Assembly (NCBI GenBank): GCA_032718475.1
Contig: JAUCBJ010000872.1
Coordinates: 1 to 64,000 of the forward strand
Direction of reading: 5' to 3'
Length of the DNA: 64,000 nucleotides
From: Nemertoderma westbladi
Lineage: Eukaryota; Xenacoelomorpha; Nemertodermatida; Nemertodermatidae
Position 1 is the stretch's first letter; each line of letters starts with the position of its first letter. The notes beneath the pieces were generated by a model. The model worked only from the letters and a program-made list of their open reading frames with translations, did no database searches and was not told the DNA's origin. Both the position numbers and the translations under genes were made by a program. Below, in pieces: positions 28,801 through 40,112 of the stretch.

Positions 28801-31800
28801 ATACATTGTTAGGGGTAGATGTTGCGTGGCCCCGCGCCCGGGTAGGACTATATATTAAATAAACAAAAGTATATACATTGTTAGGGGTAGATGTTGCGTG
28901 GCCCCGCGCCCGGGTAGGACTATATATTAAATAAACAAAAGTATATACATTGTTAGGGGTAGATGTTGCGTGGCCCCGCGCCCGGTAGGACTATATATTA
29001 AATAAACAAAAGTATATACATTGTTAGGGGTAGATGTTGCGTGGCCCCGCGCCCGGGTAGGACTATATATTAAATAAACAAAAGTATATACATTGTTAGG
29101 GGTAGATGTTGCGTGGCCCCGCGCCCGGGTAGGACTATATATTAAATAAACAAAAGTATATACATTGTTAGGGGTAGATGTTGCGTGGCCCCGCGCCCGG
29201 TAGGACTATATATTAAATAAACAAAAGTATATACATTGTTAGGGGTAGATGTTGCGTGGCCCCGCGCCCGGGTAGGACTATATATTAAATAAACAAAAGT
29301 ATATACATTGTTAGGGGTAGATGTTGCGTGTCCCCGCGCCCGGGTAGGACTATATATTAAATAAACAAAAGTATATACATTGTTAGGGGTAGATGTTGCG
29401 TGGCCCCGCGCCCGGGTAGGACTATATATTAAATAAACAAAAGTATATACATTGTTAGGGGTAGATGTTGCGTGTCCCCGCGCCCGGGTAGGACTATATA
29501 TTAAATAAACAAAAGTATATACATTGTTAGGGGTAGATGTTGCGTGGCCCCGCGCCCGGGTAGGACTATATATTAAATAAACAAAAGTATATACATTGTT
29601 AGGGGTAGATGTTGCGTGTCCCCGCGCCCGGGTAGGACTATATATTAAATAAACAAAAGTATATACATTGTTAGGGGTAGATGTTGCGTGGCCCCGCGCC
29701 CGGGTAGGACTATATATTAAATAAACAAAAGTATATACATTGTTAGGGGTAGATGTTGCGTGGCCCCGCGCCCGGGTAGGACTATATATTAAATAAACAA
29801 AAGTATATACATTGTTAGGGGTAGATGTTGCGTGGCCCCGCGCCCGGGTAGGACTATATATTAAATAAACAAAAGTATATACATTGTTAGGGGTAGATGT
29901 TGCGTGGCCCCGCGCCCGGGTAGGACTATATATTAAATAAACAAAAGTATATACATTGTTAGGGGTAGATGTTGCGTGGCCCCGCGCCCGGGTAGGACTA
30001 TATATTAAATAAACAAAAGTATATACATTGTTAGGGGTAGATGTAGCGTGGCCCCGCGCCCGGGTAGGACTATATATTAAATAAACAAAAGTATATACAT
30101 TGTTAGGGGTAGATGTAGCGTGGCCCCGCGCCCGGGTAGGACTATATATTAAATAAACAAAAGTATATACATTGTTAGGGGTAGATGTAGCGTGGCCCCG
30201 CGCCCGGGTAGGACTATATATTAAATAAACAAAAGTATATACATTGTTAGGGGTAGATGTAGCGTGGCCCCGCGCCCGGGTAGGACTATATATTAAATAA
30301 ACAAAAGTATATACATTGTTAGGGGTAGATGTAGCGTGGCCCCGCGCCCGGGTAGGACTATATATTAAATAAACAAAAGTATATACATTGTTAGGGGTAG
30401 ATGTAGCGTGGCCCCGCGCCCGGGTAGGACTATATATTAAATAAACAAAAGTATATACATTGTTAGGGGTAGATGTAGCGTGGCCCCGCGCCCGGGTAGG
30501 ACTATATATTAAATAAACAAAAGTATATACATTGTTAGGGGTAGATGTTGCGTGGCCCCGCGCCCGGGTAGGACTATATATTAAATAAACAAAAGTATAT
30601 ACATTGTTAGGGGTAGATGTAGCGTGGCCCCGCGCCCGGGTAGGACTATATATTAAATAAACAAAAGTATATACATTGTTAGGGGTAGATGTAGCGTGGC
30701 CCCGCGCCCGGGTAGGACTATATATTAAATAAACAAAAGTATATACATTGTTAGGGGTAGATGTTGCGTGGCCCCGCGCCCGGGTAGGACTATATATTAA
30801 ATAAACAAAAGTATATACATTGTTAGGGGTAGATGTTGCGTGGCCCCGCGCCCGGGTAGGACTATATATTAAATAAACAAAAGTATATACATTGTTAGGG
30901 GTAGATGTAGCGTGTCCCCGCGCCCGGGTAGGACTATATATTAAATAAACAAAAGTATATACATTGTTAGGGGTAGATGTAGCGTGTCCCCGCGCCCGGG
31001 TAGGACTATATATTAAATAAACAAAAGTATATACATTGTTAGGGGTAGATGTAGCGTGTCCCCGCGCCCGGGTAGGACTATATATTAAATAAACAAAAGT
31101 ATATACATTGTTAGGGGTAGATGTAGCGTGTCCCCGCGCCCGGGTAGGACTATATATTAAATAAACAAAAGTATATACATTGTTAGGGGCAGATGTAGCG
31201 TGGCCCCGCGCCCGGGTAGGACTATATATTAAATAAACAAAAGTATATACATTGTTAGGGGTAGATGTAGCGTGTCCCCGCGCCCGGGTAGGACTATATA
31301 TTAAGTAAACAAAAGTATATACATTGTTAGGGGTAGATGTTGTGTGGCCCCGCGCCCGGGTAGGACTATATATTAAATAAACAAAAGTATATACATTGTT
31401 AGGGGTAGATGTTGCGTGTCCCCGCGCCCGGGTAGGACTATATATTAAATAAACAAAAGTATATACATTGTTAGGGGCAGATGTAGCGTGGCCCCGCGCC
31501 CGGGTAGGACTATATATTAAATAAACAAAAGTATATACATTGTTAGGGGTAGATGTTGCGTGGCCCCGCGCCCGGGTAGGACTATATATTAAATATACAA
31601 AAGTATATACATTGTTAGGGGTAGATGTTGCGTGGCCCCGCGCCCGGGTAGGACTATATATTAAATAAACAAAAGTATATACATTGTTAGGGGTAGATGT
31701 TGCGTGGCCCCGCGCCCGGTAGGACTATATATTAAATATACAAAAGTATATACATTGTTAGGGGTAGATGTTGCGTGGCCCCGCGCCCGGGTAGGACTAT

Positions 31801-32353
31801 ATATTAAATAAACAAAAGTATATACATTGTTAGGGGTAGATGTAGCGTGGCCCTGCGCCCGGGTAGGACTATATATTAAATAAACAAAAGTATATACATT
31901 GTTAGGGGTAGATGTAGCGTGTCCCCGCGCCCGGTAGGACTATATATTAAATAAACAAAAGTATATACATTGTTAGGGGTAGATGTAGCGTGGCCCCGCG
32001 CCCGGGTAGGACTATATATTAAATATACAAAAGTATATACATTGTTAGGGGTAGATGTTGCGTGGCCCCGCGCCCGGGTAGGACTATATATTAAATAAAC
32101 AAAAGTATATACATTGTTAGGGGTAGATGTAGCGTGGCCCCGCGCCCGGGTAGGACTATATATTAAATATACAAAAGTATATACATTGTTAGGGGTAGAT
32201 GTTGCGTGGCCCCGCGCCCGGGTAGGACTATATATTAAATATACAAAAGTATATACATTGTTAGGGGTAGATGTTGCGTGGCCCCGCGCCCGGGTAGGAT
32301 TATATATTAAATAAACAAAAGTATATACATTGTTAGGGGTAGATGTTGCGTGG
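25891..32353. repeat. Satellite array, 71/72-bp unit, about 90 copies
   Basis: Head-to-tail copies of a unit with a GC-rich half (GCGTGGCCCCGCGCCCGGG) and an AT-rich half (TAGGACTATATATTAAATAA and GTATATACATTGTTAGGGG). Diagnostic variants are CCCGGG or CCCGG (72 or 71 bp), TTGCG or TAGCG, GTGGCC or GTGTCC, and AAATAAAC, AAATATAC, AAGTAAAC or AAATAATC. The left third (about 26.0-28.4 kb) mixes variants in higher-order blocks; the right part (about 28.8-32.3 kb) is almost uniform 72-bp units. There are no unique spacers and no inverted units. Confidence 0.97.
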
Positions 32354-32797
32354 GAAATGGTTAATCGACATATTATCCTAGTGGCTTCCTTATTTATCAG
32401 CTCCAGTTTATACTTTAGTTCGTTAGAACAATTGTCCCACACTGGCCCTGCATACTCCAGACCAGAACGAATAAACGCCACATATATTTTGAGAAGTGCT
32501 GCCCTGTCTACTTTATATTTAACAGCGCGCAACATATTTAGTTTAAGCGTAGCTTTAGTAATAATGTTTTTAATATGAGCATCCCATGTTAAATCAGACG
32601 ATATAGTACACCCAAGATGTTTATGACTCTCAACTTCTTCAATTGTGTCATTATTCAATTAAAGGATACCATGTTCAATATGCCTAACCTGTTTGTGTGA
32701 GACCAACATTGCCTTAGTTTTTGAAGGGTTATATGTGACTAACCATTTTTTGCCCCAATCAAAAACATTAGCCAGGTCAGCATTAAGAGCCGCCGAC
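32354..32797 (-). pseudogene. LINE-J: CR1/jockey-like RT fragment joined to the satellite
   Basis: The minus strand codes ADLANVFDWGKKWLVTYNPSKTKAML, then after a stop (about 32659) DTIEEVESHKHLGCTISSDLTWDAHI and LKIYVAFIRSGLEYAGPVWDNCS, the thumb and C-terminal region of a non-LTR RT (after the YADD box). Homology ends at both sides: at 32797 into unrelated sequence and at 32353 into the satellite. The ORF 31876-32658 runs on from RT (RIICRLTIS) into repeated HATSTPNNVYTFVYLIYSPT units. Confidence 0.75.
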
Positions 32798-35700
32798 AAG
32801 TGATGTTTGTTGCCTTTGGCCCATTCGAACTTTCTTGTTTATAATAAAGTACAGTGCTTGGCCGAAGACGGAGGCCCCACACACCCGGGACCCAAGGTCC
32901 ACAAACACAAGGTCCGATTGGGACAGTGGGAAAGGTACGAATAGGATGAATGTTCGAAAATAAAGCAACCATATAGCCACTTACTAACGGACCTTCCTAT
33001 CATTCAGACCTCGAGCATTCAATACCTGTTATATCGGAATCATGATGTTATTTTACCACAAACCGATATATCCTCCTGGGACACAAGACAACTATTACTT
33101 TTAAGAAGCAGTCTAGGGACATATTAGATTACATATCACTTACCAGAATTACAGTAGCTACCGTTTATATATATATGTTTGCAGCATTTTCCAGCAAAGC
33201 AATTTGAGGCGGAACGATGTTGAGTTATTACATGCAATAACTTAACAACCAACTACCTCATACAATGCCGCTGGAAGTTTGAATAAAGTTATCCAAATTG
33301 TTACTTTTCTAATGAGAAGTACCGGGACATGAGCCATTTACATGTTTTTAACGGTACGCAAATATAGGAAGTTTCTTCTATATCATAGAACCATTCTTTT
33401 TAGGACATGATATGATTTTTTTCGGATGATTTTGATCCACAGCACAATATTGGCCAATAAAAGGCCACAGGTTACCTAAAAATCATATTTTACAACTATG
33501 GTGGGAAATAAACTAAAATGTTTGTTTGGACTTGACATTCCCGACTTTTAATTTACTTGAGACCTCCCCTTGACCAACTTTATGTTCATGTGTATTTCCT
33601 CAAAAATACATAAAAAAATATAAAAAATTGTTTAAACTACGTTTTCAATAACTAAGAAACATAAATTCGTACTATAATTAATATGAGGATGGAGGAACAC
33701 AATGTTCTCTGTACCTTGAACAAAAATATGGGTAGTGAATGGTTACGCGTAAATAAAAAATATATAATTTATCGAAAATTTTATTAGACTAACCTCAGCA
33801 ATTTTGGAAAATCTTTATAGTAGAGGAATATAAAATCATAAGTTACCTTGTCAGGGATCGTAACTCTTCTTTGTAGAGCCTTGTAATATATTGTAGTCTT
33901 CATAAGAAGAGCTACTGTAATACCGGTACTTGTTGTAACACATAATTCAAAACATGTGTTGTTACATACACTTACCAATGACCCATGTTCTAAATTAATA
34001 CCCTACAATTTAAATAATGATACTATTAATTTGATATATTAAATTTAAGAATGATAAATACATTCATTTTCAGTAAATGATATAAAATGTGATCCGACTA
34101 GACTTAAATCCTAAAATCAAATCTAATATGAAGAGATTTACTTAGACTTAAATCCTAAAATTAAATGAAACTAGTTAAGCCTATCAGTTAACGAAAATAT
34201 GTTAAGAAAACGAATTACTTAAAAGATAATCTTATTTACATAAGATAGCACAGATAACATTTGTGAAATTTACGACTAGTAAACCTTATAGGAACAATTC
34301 TTACTGTGCCACAGCCGAGCCTACCCATGCAATACAGCTTTGCAGTTTATAGTGATATAATCTATAATCTAACAACTATATTTGGACACTAACTAATGAT
34401 ATATAACAGGGTATAAAGTCTGAGACATAGTGGGACTATTAACACAAATCCTAATAATATCCCGTCTCAGCGAATTAACAATCTTAACTATATAACTTAT
34501 GGGAAATGAGCAAGTTACGTTATTCAAACCAAAATAATAAACGGAAGTCAAAAGCACATGTTGAAACAGGGTGAAAACTGGACTCAAATCCCATCTCGGC
34601 GAATTAATATTTCGTCTAAATGTAAAATTACCAATTTAGGGAAAGGAACAGGTTACAGAAGCACGTTTCTAACTAAAACAATAGACGAAAGTCAATAGAA
34701 CATGTTACAGTTTTATTTTTGAGAGTAATCAGCTGGGTCGACTTTCCCTTGGAGAGGGATGAATGTTTATTGCATCGAAAGCCCCCCCCCCCCCCTACTC
34801 CCACAGGTTACAAATTTTAATATTTCTCGTAATCAACCTTTATTTGGGTCAATTTCCCCCTGAGAAGGGGTTCTATTTCGATTGCCTTAATATTCCCATC
34901 TTGGTAAAAATGTCTAGTCAGGATTTTCCAGGACCTATTTAATCAATTTGCCAAATAGTCGTAACAGTCGCCTTCTGTTTTTTCTGGCAAGAAACTCGTA
35001 TTATATATAAAGGCAATCATTAAGATAATTTAGGTAGGCCGTCTGTATGGCTACTGTGCGATAGGAGATGGTATTTATAGGCAATACAAATAGATATGAC
35101 TTTGGAATGCCTCTATCTGTATAACTTAACGATTAATACCTTGGTCAGTTAGCTAGTTGGTCTAGCCATGCATCCGTATCTCAAACACCACAAAGAAAAG
35201 GTCGACCTTTGGCGACTTCTCGTCCAGCCAATACAATTGATATGGAATGGCTTTGGAGTTAGTGTGTTCTGTGTGGTAAGTATGAGTTTCATTCCTATTG
35301 GCTACAACGTTTCGCTGTGCATTTAAAGCGCAGCATCACGCCACCCCATCACGTGTATCACTCTGTAGTATTCCGAGTTCTAAGTTTAGAATGGCTCCCC
35401 CAATTGGCGGTTGGTACCTGGTTGACAAATACTTGCATTAATGCATTTGAATTTATTTAAACGTTGACATAAAAGATTACAATCTATTCATTTACAACCG
35501 GCTTCCTTTGAGTATTGAATTCTGCATCGGTATTCTAAACACAAGGTTAGAAAGCAAATTGTTTAAAAAACTGAAAGTGGAAGAATGCAACTAAATGATG
35601 AGCTAAAATAGACTAAATTAGATGTATTGTTACGTATAACAATAGATATATAGCGTTGAAATGATTTCTATGATATTCTCTGTCTCAGTTAATAATTTCT

Positions 35701-37130
35701 AGGATGGGAATCTGTGGGGTGTGGGGGTGGGTGATACTTCCCCCATCATATAAATATACCAAAATATTGGGGTGAAATTTTAGAAAATTTAGTTTGTATT
35801 TTCAGAAACATCATATTATCATCATACTGTAGAACATCTCTCGGCAAAAGTTTTGAAATTGTTGGCAATGTAGTCTCGTCGTAGTGGTGTTATAAAGTAA
35901 AAATTTATGATTTACTATAGATTGTGGGATGATAATTCAAATGACGTGACATTTAATGCATTTAGTATTTCATTTCTATTAGTCTTGTTTTGTGTTTTGA
36001 TTTGTTTTAAATTATTAATTTAACTTATTGTAAAGAAATAATCATTTAATTTAAAATTTGTAAATAAAGGGTAGAAACAATTTGAATAAAATGCTAAAGC
36101 AATCAAATAAAATAAAATAAATATAATAATTAAAGATCCTTCAAGTGCGGGCACCATGAGTTGCAATGGAGTATAAAAAATATATCATGTGAGTAATTTT
36201 CACTAGAACGCCATCAAGATGGCTTTAAACGAACCTGTCTTACACAGACTCCAAGAAACAGATGGGATTGGAAGATGCAAACCAATAATGACTTGCATCA
36301 ACCAAAAAACTGCCTTCCATCTAATGTAATACACATTCGCCTAGGAAAACAAATCATAATCACAATTACTGCGATGATGTGTGAAATGGTATCCATATCC
36401 GCAACCTGAGAAACGGCCCAAAAGAACAGTTTATTCTGCGGAGGGGGTCTTCTGTATTAGATAAATAAAATAAAGAACACTAATTACAGTATTTATACCT
36501 GATACATTCTCAGTTAGCCTAATAAAAACATCGGAGCAACCAATATAATGTACATGTACAAGCCTCCTATGAAAGTTTGTGAAATTTTCCATTATGTCTA
36601 ACCAACAGCCGTTGGTACCCAGCTGGCACCCTGGTTCAGTTCTCTGGTTTTGTTAGTTTAATCGACAGCTGTTGTAAACGTCACAGATATACAAAACCTA
36701 CTAAGCCTTTACCAATTGAGCTTAGACTGAGTTGATGACAGTATTATAACGATGACAAATAGGCCCTATAGATACATACGATATATAAATGATGTACTGC
36801 TTGACATTACACTAACTGACTGAATATAGATAGAACAATAATAAACGATATAATTAATGTACGTAACTCCAATTGACAATAAGTAGTGAAATGTTGTTCA
36901 GCTGTAAAAGTGTAGTTGTAGGTATTTAATTTCGCGTTCCATAATGTTGATAATACGCTAATATTTCGAATATCGCACATCGAATCGTTCCCAACTTTTT
37001 TATTCAACAACTAGATACTAAGTGATAAATATTCGCGATAAAAATTGTTGCGTACCTGCTTGAGTTTTTGAGATATTGGATGGTTATACACACACACATA
37101 TATATACACAACCACTACGTGTTTTTGAAC
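32798..37130. other. 4.3-kb stretch without recognisable gene
   Basis: AT-rich, no ORF over 77 codons and no motif I recognise. It holds a poly-C run at about 34782-34796, a diverged 133-bp direct repeat (about 34455-34580 and 34588-34715, sharing TCTCnGCGAATTAA), and a short repeat of TAGACTTAAATCCTAAAAT near 34091 and 34144. This is the best place to look for regulatory or intronic host sequence. Confidence 0.45.
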
Positions 37131-37132
37131 TG

Positions 37133-37411
37133 ACCGTTTTTCCTGTTACGAGGGTATACAGGAACTGTTTCGGCAGCTGCTAATGCTAACTTCTCTGCTT
37201 CTGTAAAGGCAGTATAGCCCTCGCAGTAATCTGCCGCCTCCCGCCTCAGAGGCAAGAGCCTCATGTTGCTCAGCTGTAGTGTGAAGCTGGATGTCACACT
37301 TGGCTGTTGCAACAGAGAGGACCAGTCATATTTGACAGGACAACAGATCCACTCGATCAGCAGCTGCTTGTAGATTGTGGTAGAAATTTTCCACCTCTTC
37401 TACTGGGGCAA
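37133..37411 (-). pseudogene. LINE-E: fragment of RTE-like family 1, endonuclease region
   Basis: The minus strand gives EAADYCEGYTAFTEAEKLA and ETVPVYPRNRK, the same segment as in LINE-C (about 43890-43985). It then jumps (at about 37260-37345) to sequence matching LINE-C at about 44325-44400. About 340 bp of endonuclease-coding sequence is missing in between, so this copy has an internal deletion. Confidence 0.7.
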
Positions 37412-38060
37412 CAAATCAAACCTATGATTGTTTCGATATACTTAATCAATTATCCAGGCTATATAATAGGGGTAACTTATTTATTTGGAAATTATCTGCC
37501 TGTAGAAAAGATGTTAATATCAAACTGCTACTTGTTATGTTAATCTACTACTGTAACTCTACTGGGCCAGATCTTATAGTTTATACATTTTTAATATGTT
37601 CAATGTAGGATACAATAATATATCTAGAAGCCCACTATTTAGTTTCAAATTCGGCTGTAGTGTCTCTTACATGTGCGGCTGCGGCGTACTTAATGTGCCC
37701 TACTGTAATCCTAGCTCATTCCTATCAGTTTCAACGCCGGTGAGTCATTATTGCATCGCATCAAAAAGTCTGAGAACAGTCTCACAACTACAGTTGTTGG
37801 GTTGCCCTAGAGAAACATCAGAGTTGCCGTGACATTAGCCCTGGTAGACCAGTATTTATTTAAAATTGAAATTAATATTAATACTTTATTTTTATTTATG
37901 TAATGCAATTTGTTATTCAATATTATTTTTATTATACATCTGAGACATATTACCTGCTTCGGGGCCCCAAACATTTTATATTTTTACCGGATTGACATTG
38001 ATACTTGAGGACTTGAGGACGCTAAGTGACAAGTACAACTTCACGTTTCCAAATACTGCG
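37412..38060. other. Non-coding stretch
   Basis: No gene or repeat recognised between LINE-E and LINE-K. Confidence 0.4.
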
Positions 38061-38414
38061 GTTAATATAGTAAAATCATATACATATTTAGTATAGCAAT
38101 GGACTCATCTGGGAAATCTACAAAGGCAAAATGCGATCTTTATTACAAAGCGCTCAACGCATACTATGGTTGTCTGAAAGTATTAGATGGGAACATGAAA
38201 CCGGAAATTGCACTAAAAATATTCAATGCGCTGGTCACCCCAATTTTATTATACGGATGCGAGGTTTGGTGCCCAATGTGAATAAATTTCAACAAGAAAA
38301 ATTCTGACTTAAGATTGCCATACAATAATGAATTCATTTTTTAATAACAGACTTTACAGGGAATAATGTGAACAATTACAACTCAGGTTCGGCAAGCGAC
38401 TACTTGGGGTAGGT

Positions 38415-38499
38415 CATGACCTACTATAACACTACTAAGTTACCCCACTAAATTGTTATGCCTGCAGCAGCATTCCGGGTCGTGTTATAGTAGGTCATG
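38415..38499. repeat. 18-bp perfect inverted repeat
   Basis: CATGACCTACTATAACAC at 38415-38432 is the exact reverse complement of 38482-38499, with a 49-base loop. It interrupts the coding similarity of LINE-K, so it may be a small foldback insertion. Confidence 0.7.
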
Positions 38500-39292
38500 G
38501 GTAGGTTCTAAGGCCACGAACGCGGCAGTGCGTGGAGAACTAAGTATTCACCCACTATTCAGAAAAGCATTCATTCTAGCGGCGAAATATCTCAATTATG
38601 TACTAATTAAACCGCTCAGATATTTCACATCTAGTCGATACTTTACAAGAAAACATCTCTATGTGGAAAGATGGAAAAGCATGTTGGCTTGATAATATCC
38701 TAAACTCAATCGAAGCACTACTGTATATAGTAGATGAACCAATGTCCAAAATTAATATTCTATCTGCGAAATCAATCTATCAATTATTACCCTCCAAATT
38801 TCAAAAAAAAAAAAAACTTCAGCCATTCGCACACAATTTATTACATTCTCTGAAAAAAATTGGCAATTTGCAATCACAAACCCGCTCAGTAAAGACGGCA
38901 AATCCGTAAACAAACTAAGAGCCTATTCACTATTTAAAAGCACATTAATACATGAACAATACTTGACCAATATGCCATTTAAAACACGCCAAATATTAAC
39001 ACGGTTTAGAATCCGCAATCACACCTTTAGGATAGAGATATTAAACAACCCCTGGAAGTAGATTGTGTAGATTTTGTAGTGATGAGTCAATAGAGGACGA
39101 GAAACACATTGTAATTAGGTGCCCCAAATTTTATAATCAACGAGAAAAACTATTTTCAGGCTTAGATACTACGACGAATTTACTTTTAAATAATTTAGAC
39201 GATAATATGAAACTCTATAGCATAATGAAATGTGATGACAGAACAACTAATAACCTTCTAGTAGAATTACTCAATACGGCATACGAACTTCT

Positions 39293-39380
39293 AAATTAAT
39301 ACGAAGTGTACGAACTCCTAAATAAATACGAACTCCTAAATAAATACGAACTCCTAAATAAATACAAACTTCTAAATTAA
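39293..39380 (+). repeat. Short tandem repeat, about 17-18 bp
   Basis: About five copies of CTAAATAAATACGAACTC with small changes, directly at and after the LINE-K stop codon. Confidence 0.8.
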
Positions 39381-39690
39381 AAGCATTTCGATCTCCCTGT
39401 AACCCAAATTCGTAATGAAACTACTCGTAACGATTGCGGCCCAACTTCCTTCTCATGTCGCTTATTTTATATTATTATTCAATTTTGCTTTGCCTTACAG
39501 TAGGTATTTCTGTTTAGATCTGGTTCTCATTTGTGTATCTGTATTTAGTACCTATGATGTATTGGTTGGCCGTAAACTCTTAAACATTTTATACTGTAGG
39601 TATAATTACTGTTCATTACGTATGTATGTATGTATTGCCATGACCCTTATTGGGATAAAGGCCAGTCTGAATAAAAAAAAAGATAACAGA

Positions 39691-40112
39691 AGTATAGATA
39701 CCGGTAGCATAGAAACTAAAATTGCAAATTTGCGCGTACATTAAAAGTCAAAATAAACGGACATAATGAGTAATTTAAACGGACAAGAAAAATTATTCTG
39801 TTTACTTTCTGCAAGGCGAACTCCAAAACGGAACTCAATATCCAATATTGGTTTATGTAGTTAAGTACCACGTTATGTAGTAATAAATATTCGAGAACAC
39901 TAAATTATTTAACATTGAGTAAGGCGGCATCAGGAGTTGAAGGATACAATAATTTGAATCTCAGTAACTATGGAAGCAATTTAGTGAAATTTAAAATTCG
40001 GCTACAATTATTACAGTTCAATTTAATTTGTATCTCTCTCTATATCGTTCTATCTTTAGACTTGAGCAACAAAAAAGTACCAATTTAAGAATAAAATTAC
40101 AGTATGTATTAC
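39691..40112. other. Non-coding stretch
   Basis: AT-rich sequence between the LINE-K tail and the start of LINE-F; no feature recognised. Confidence 0.4.

Larger units (their letters stand above)
38099..39690 (+). pseudogene. LINE-K: decayed CR1/jockey-like LINE, RT C-terminus and 3' UTR
   Basis: Coding pieces in changing frames: TKAKCDLYYKALNAYYGCL and IFNALVTPILLYGCEVWCP (38099-38281); MPFKTRQILTRFRIRNHTF (about 38965-39030); then CRFCSDESIEDEKHIVIRC (from 39066), the CCHC-like motif at the C-terminus of many LINE RTs, ending at 39299. The 3' UTR includes a GACCCTTATTGGGATAAAGG-type segment (39640s) and an A-rich tail (about 39674-39682). Stops and indels are frequent; a hairpin insert lies at 38415-38499. 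Confidence 0.75.

Noticed and set aside
25891-32353. CRISPR-like array
   Set aside because: Units are contiguous without unique spacers, the context is a eukaryotic transposon-rich region, and there are no cas genes.
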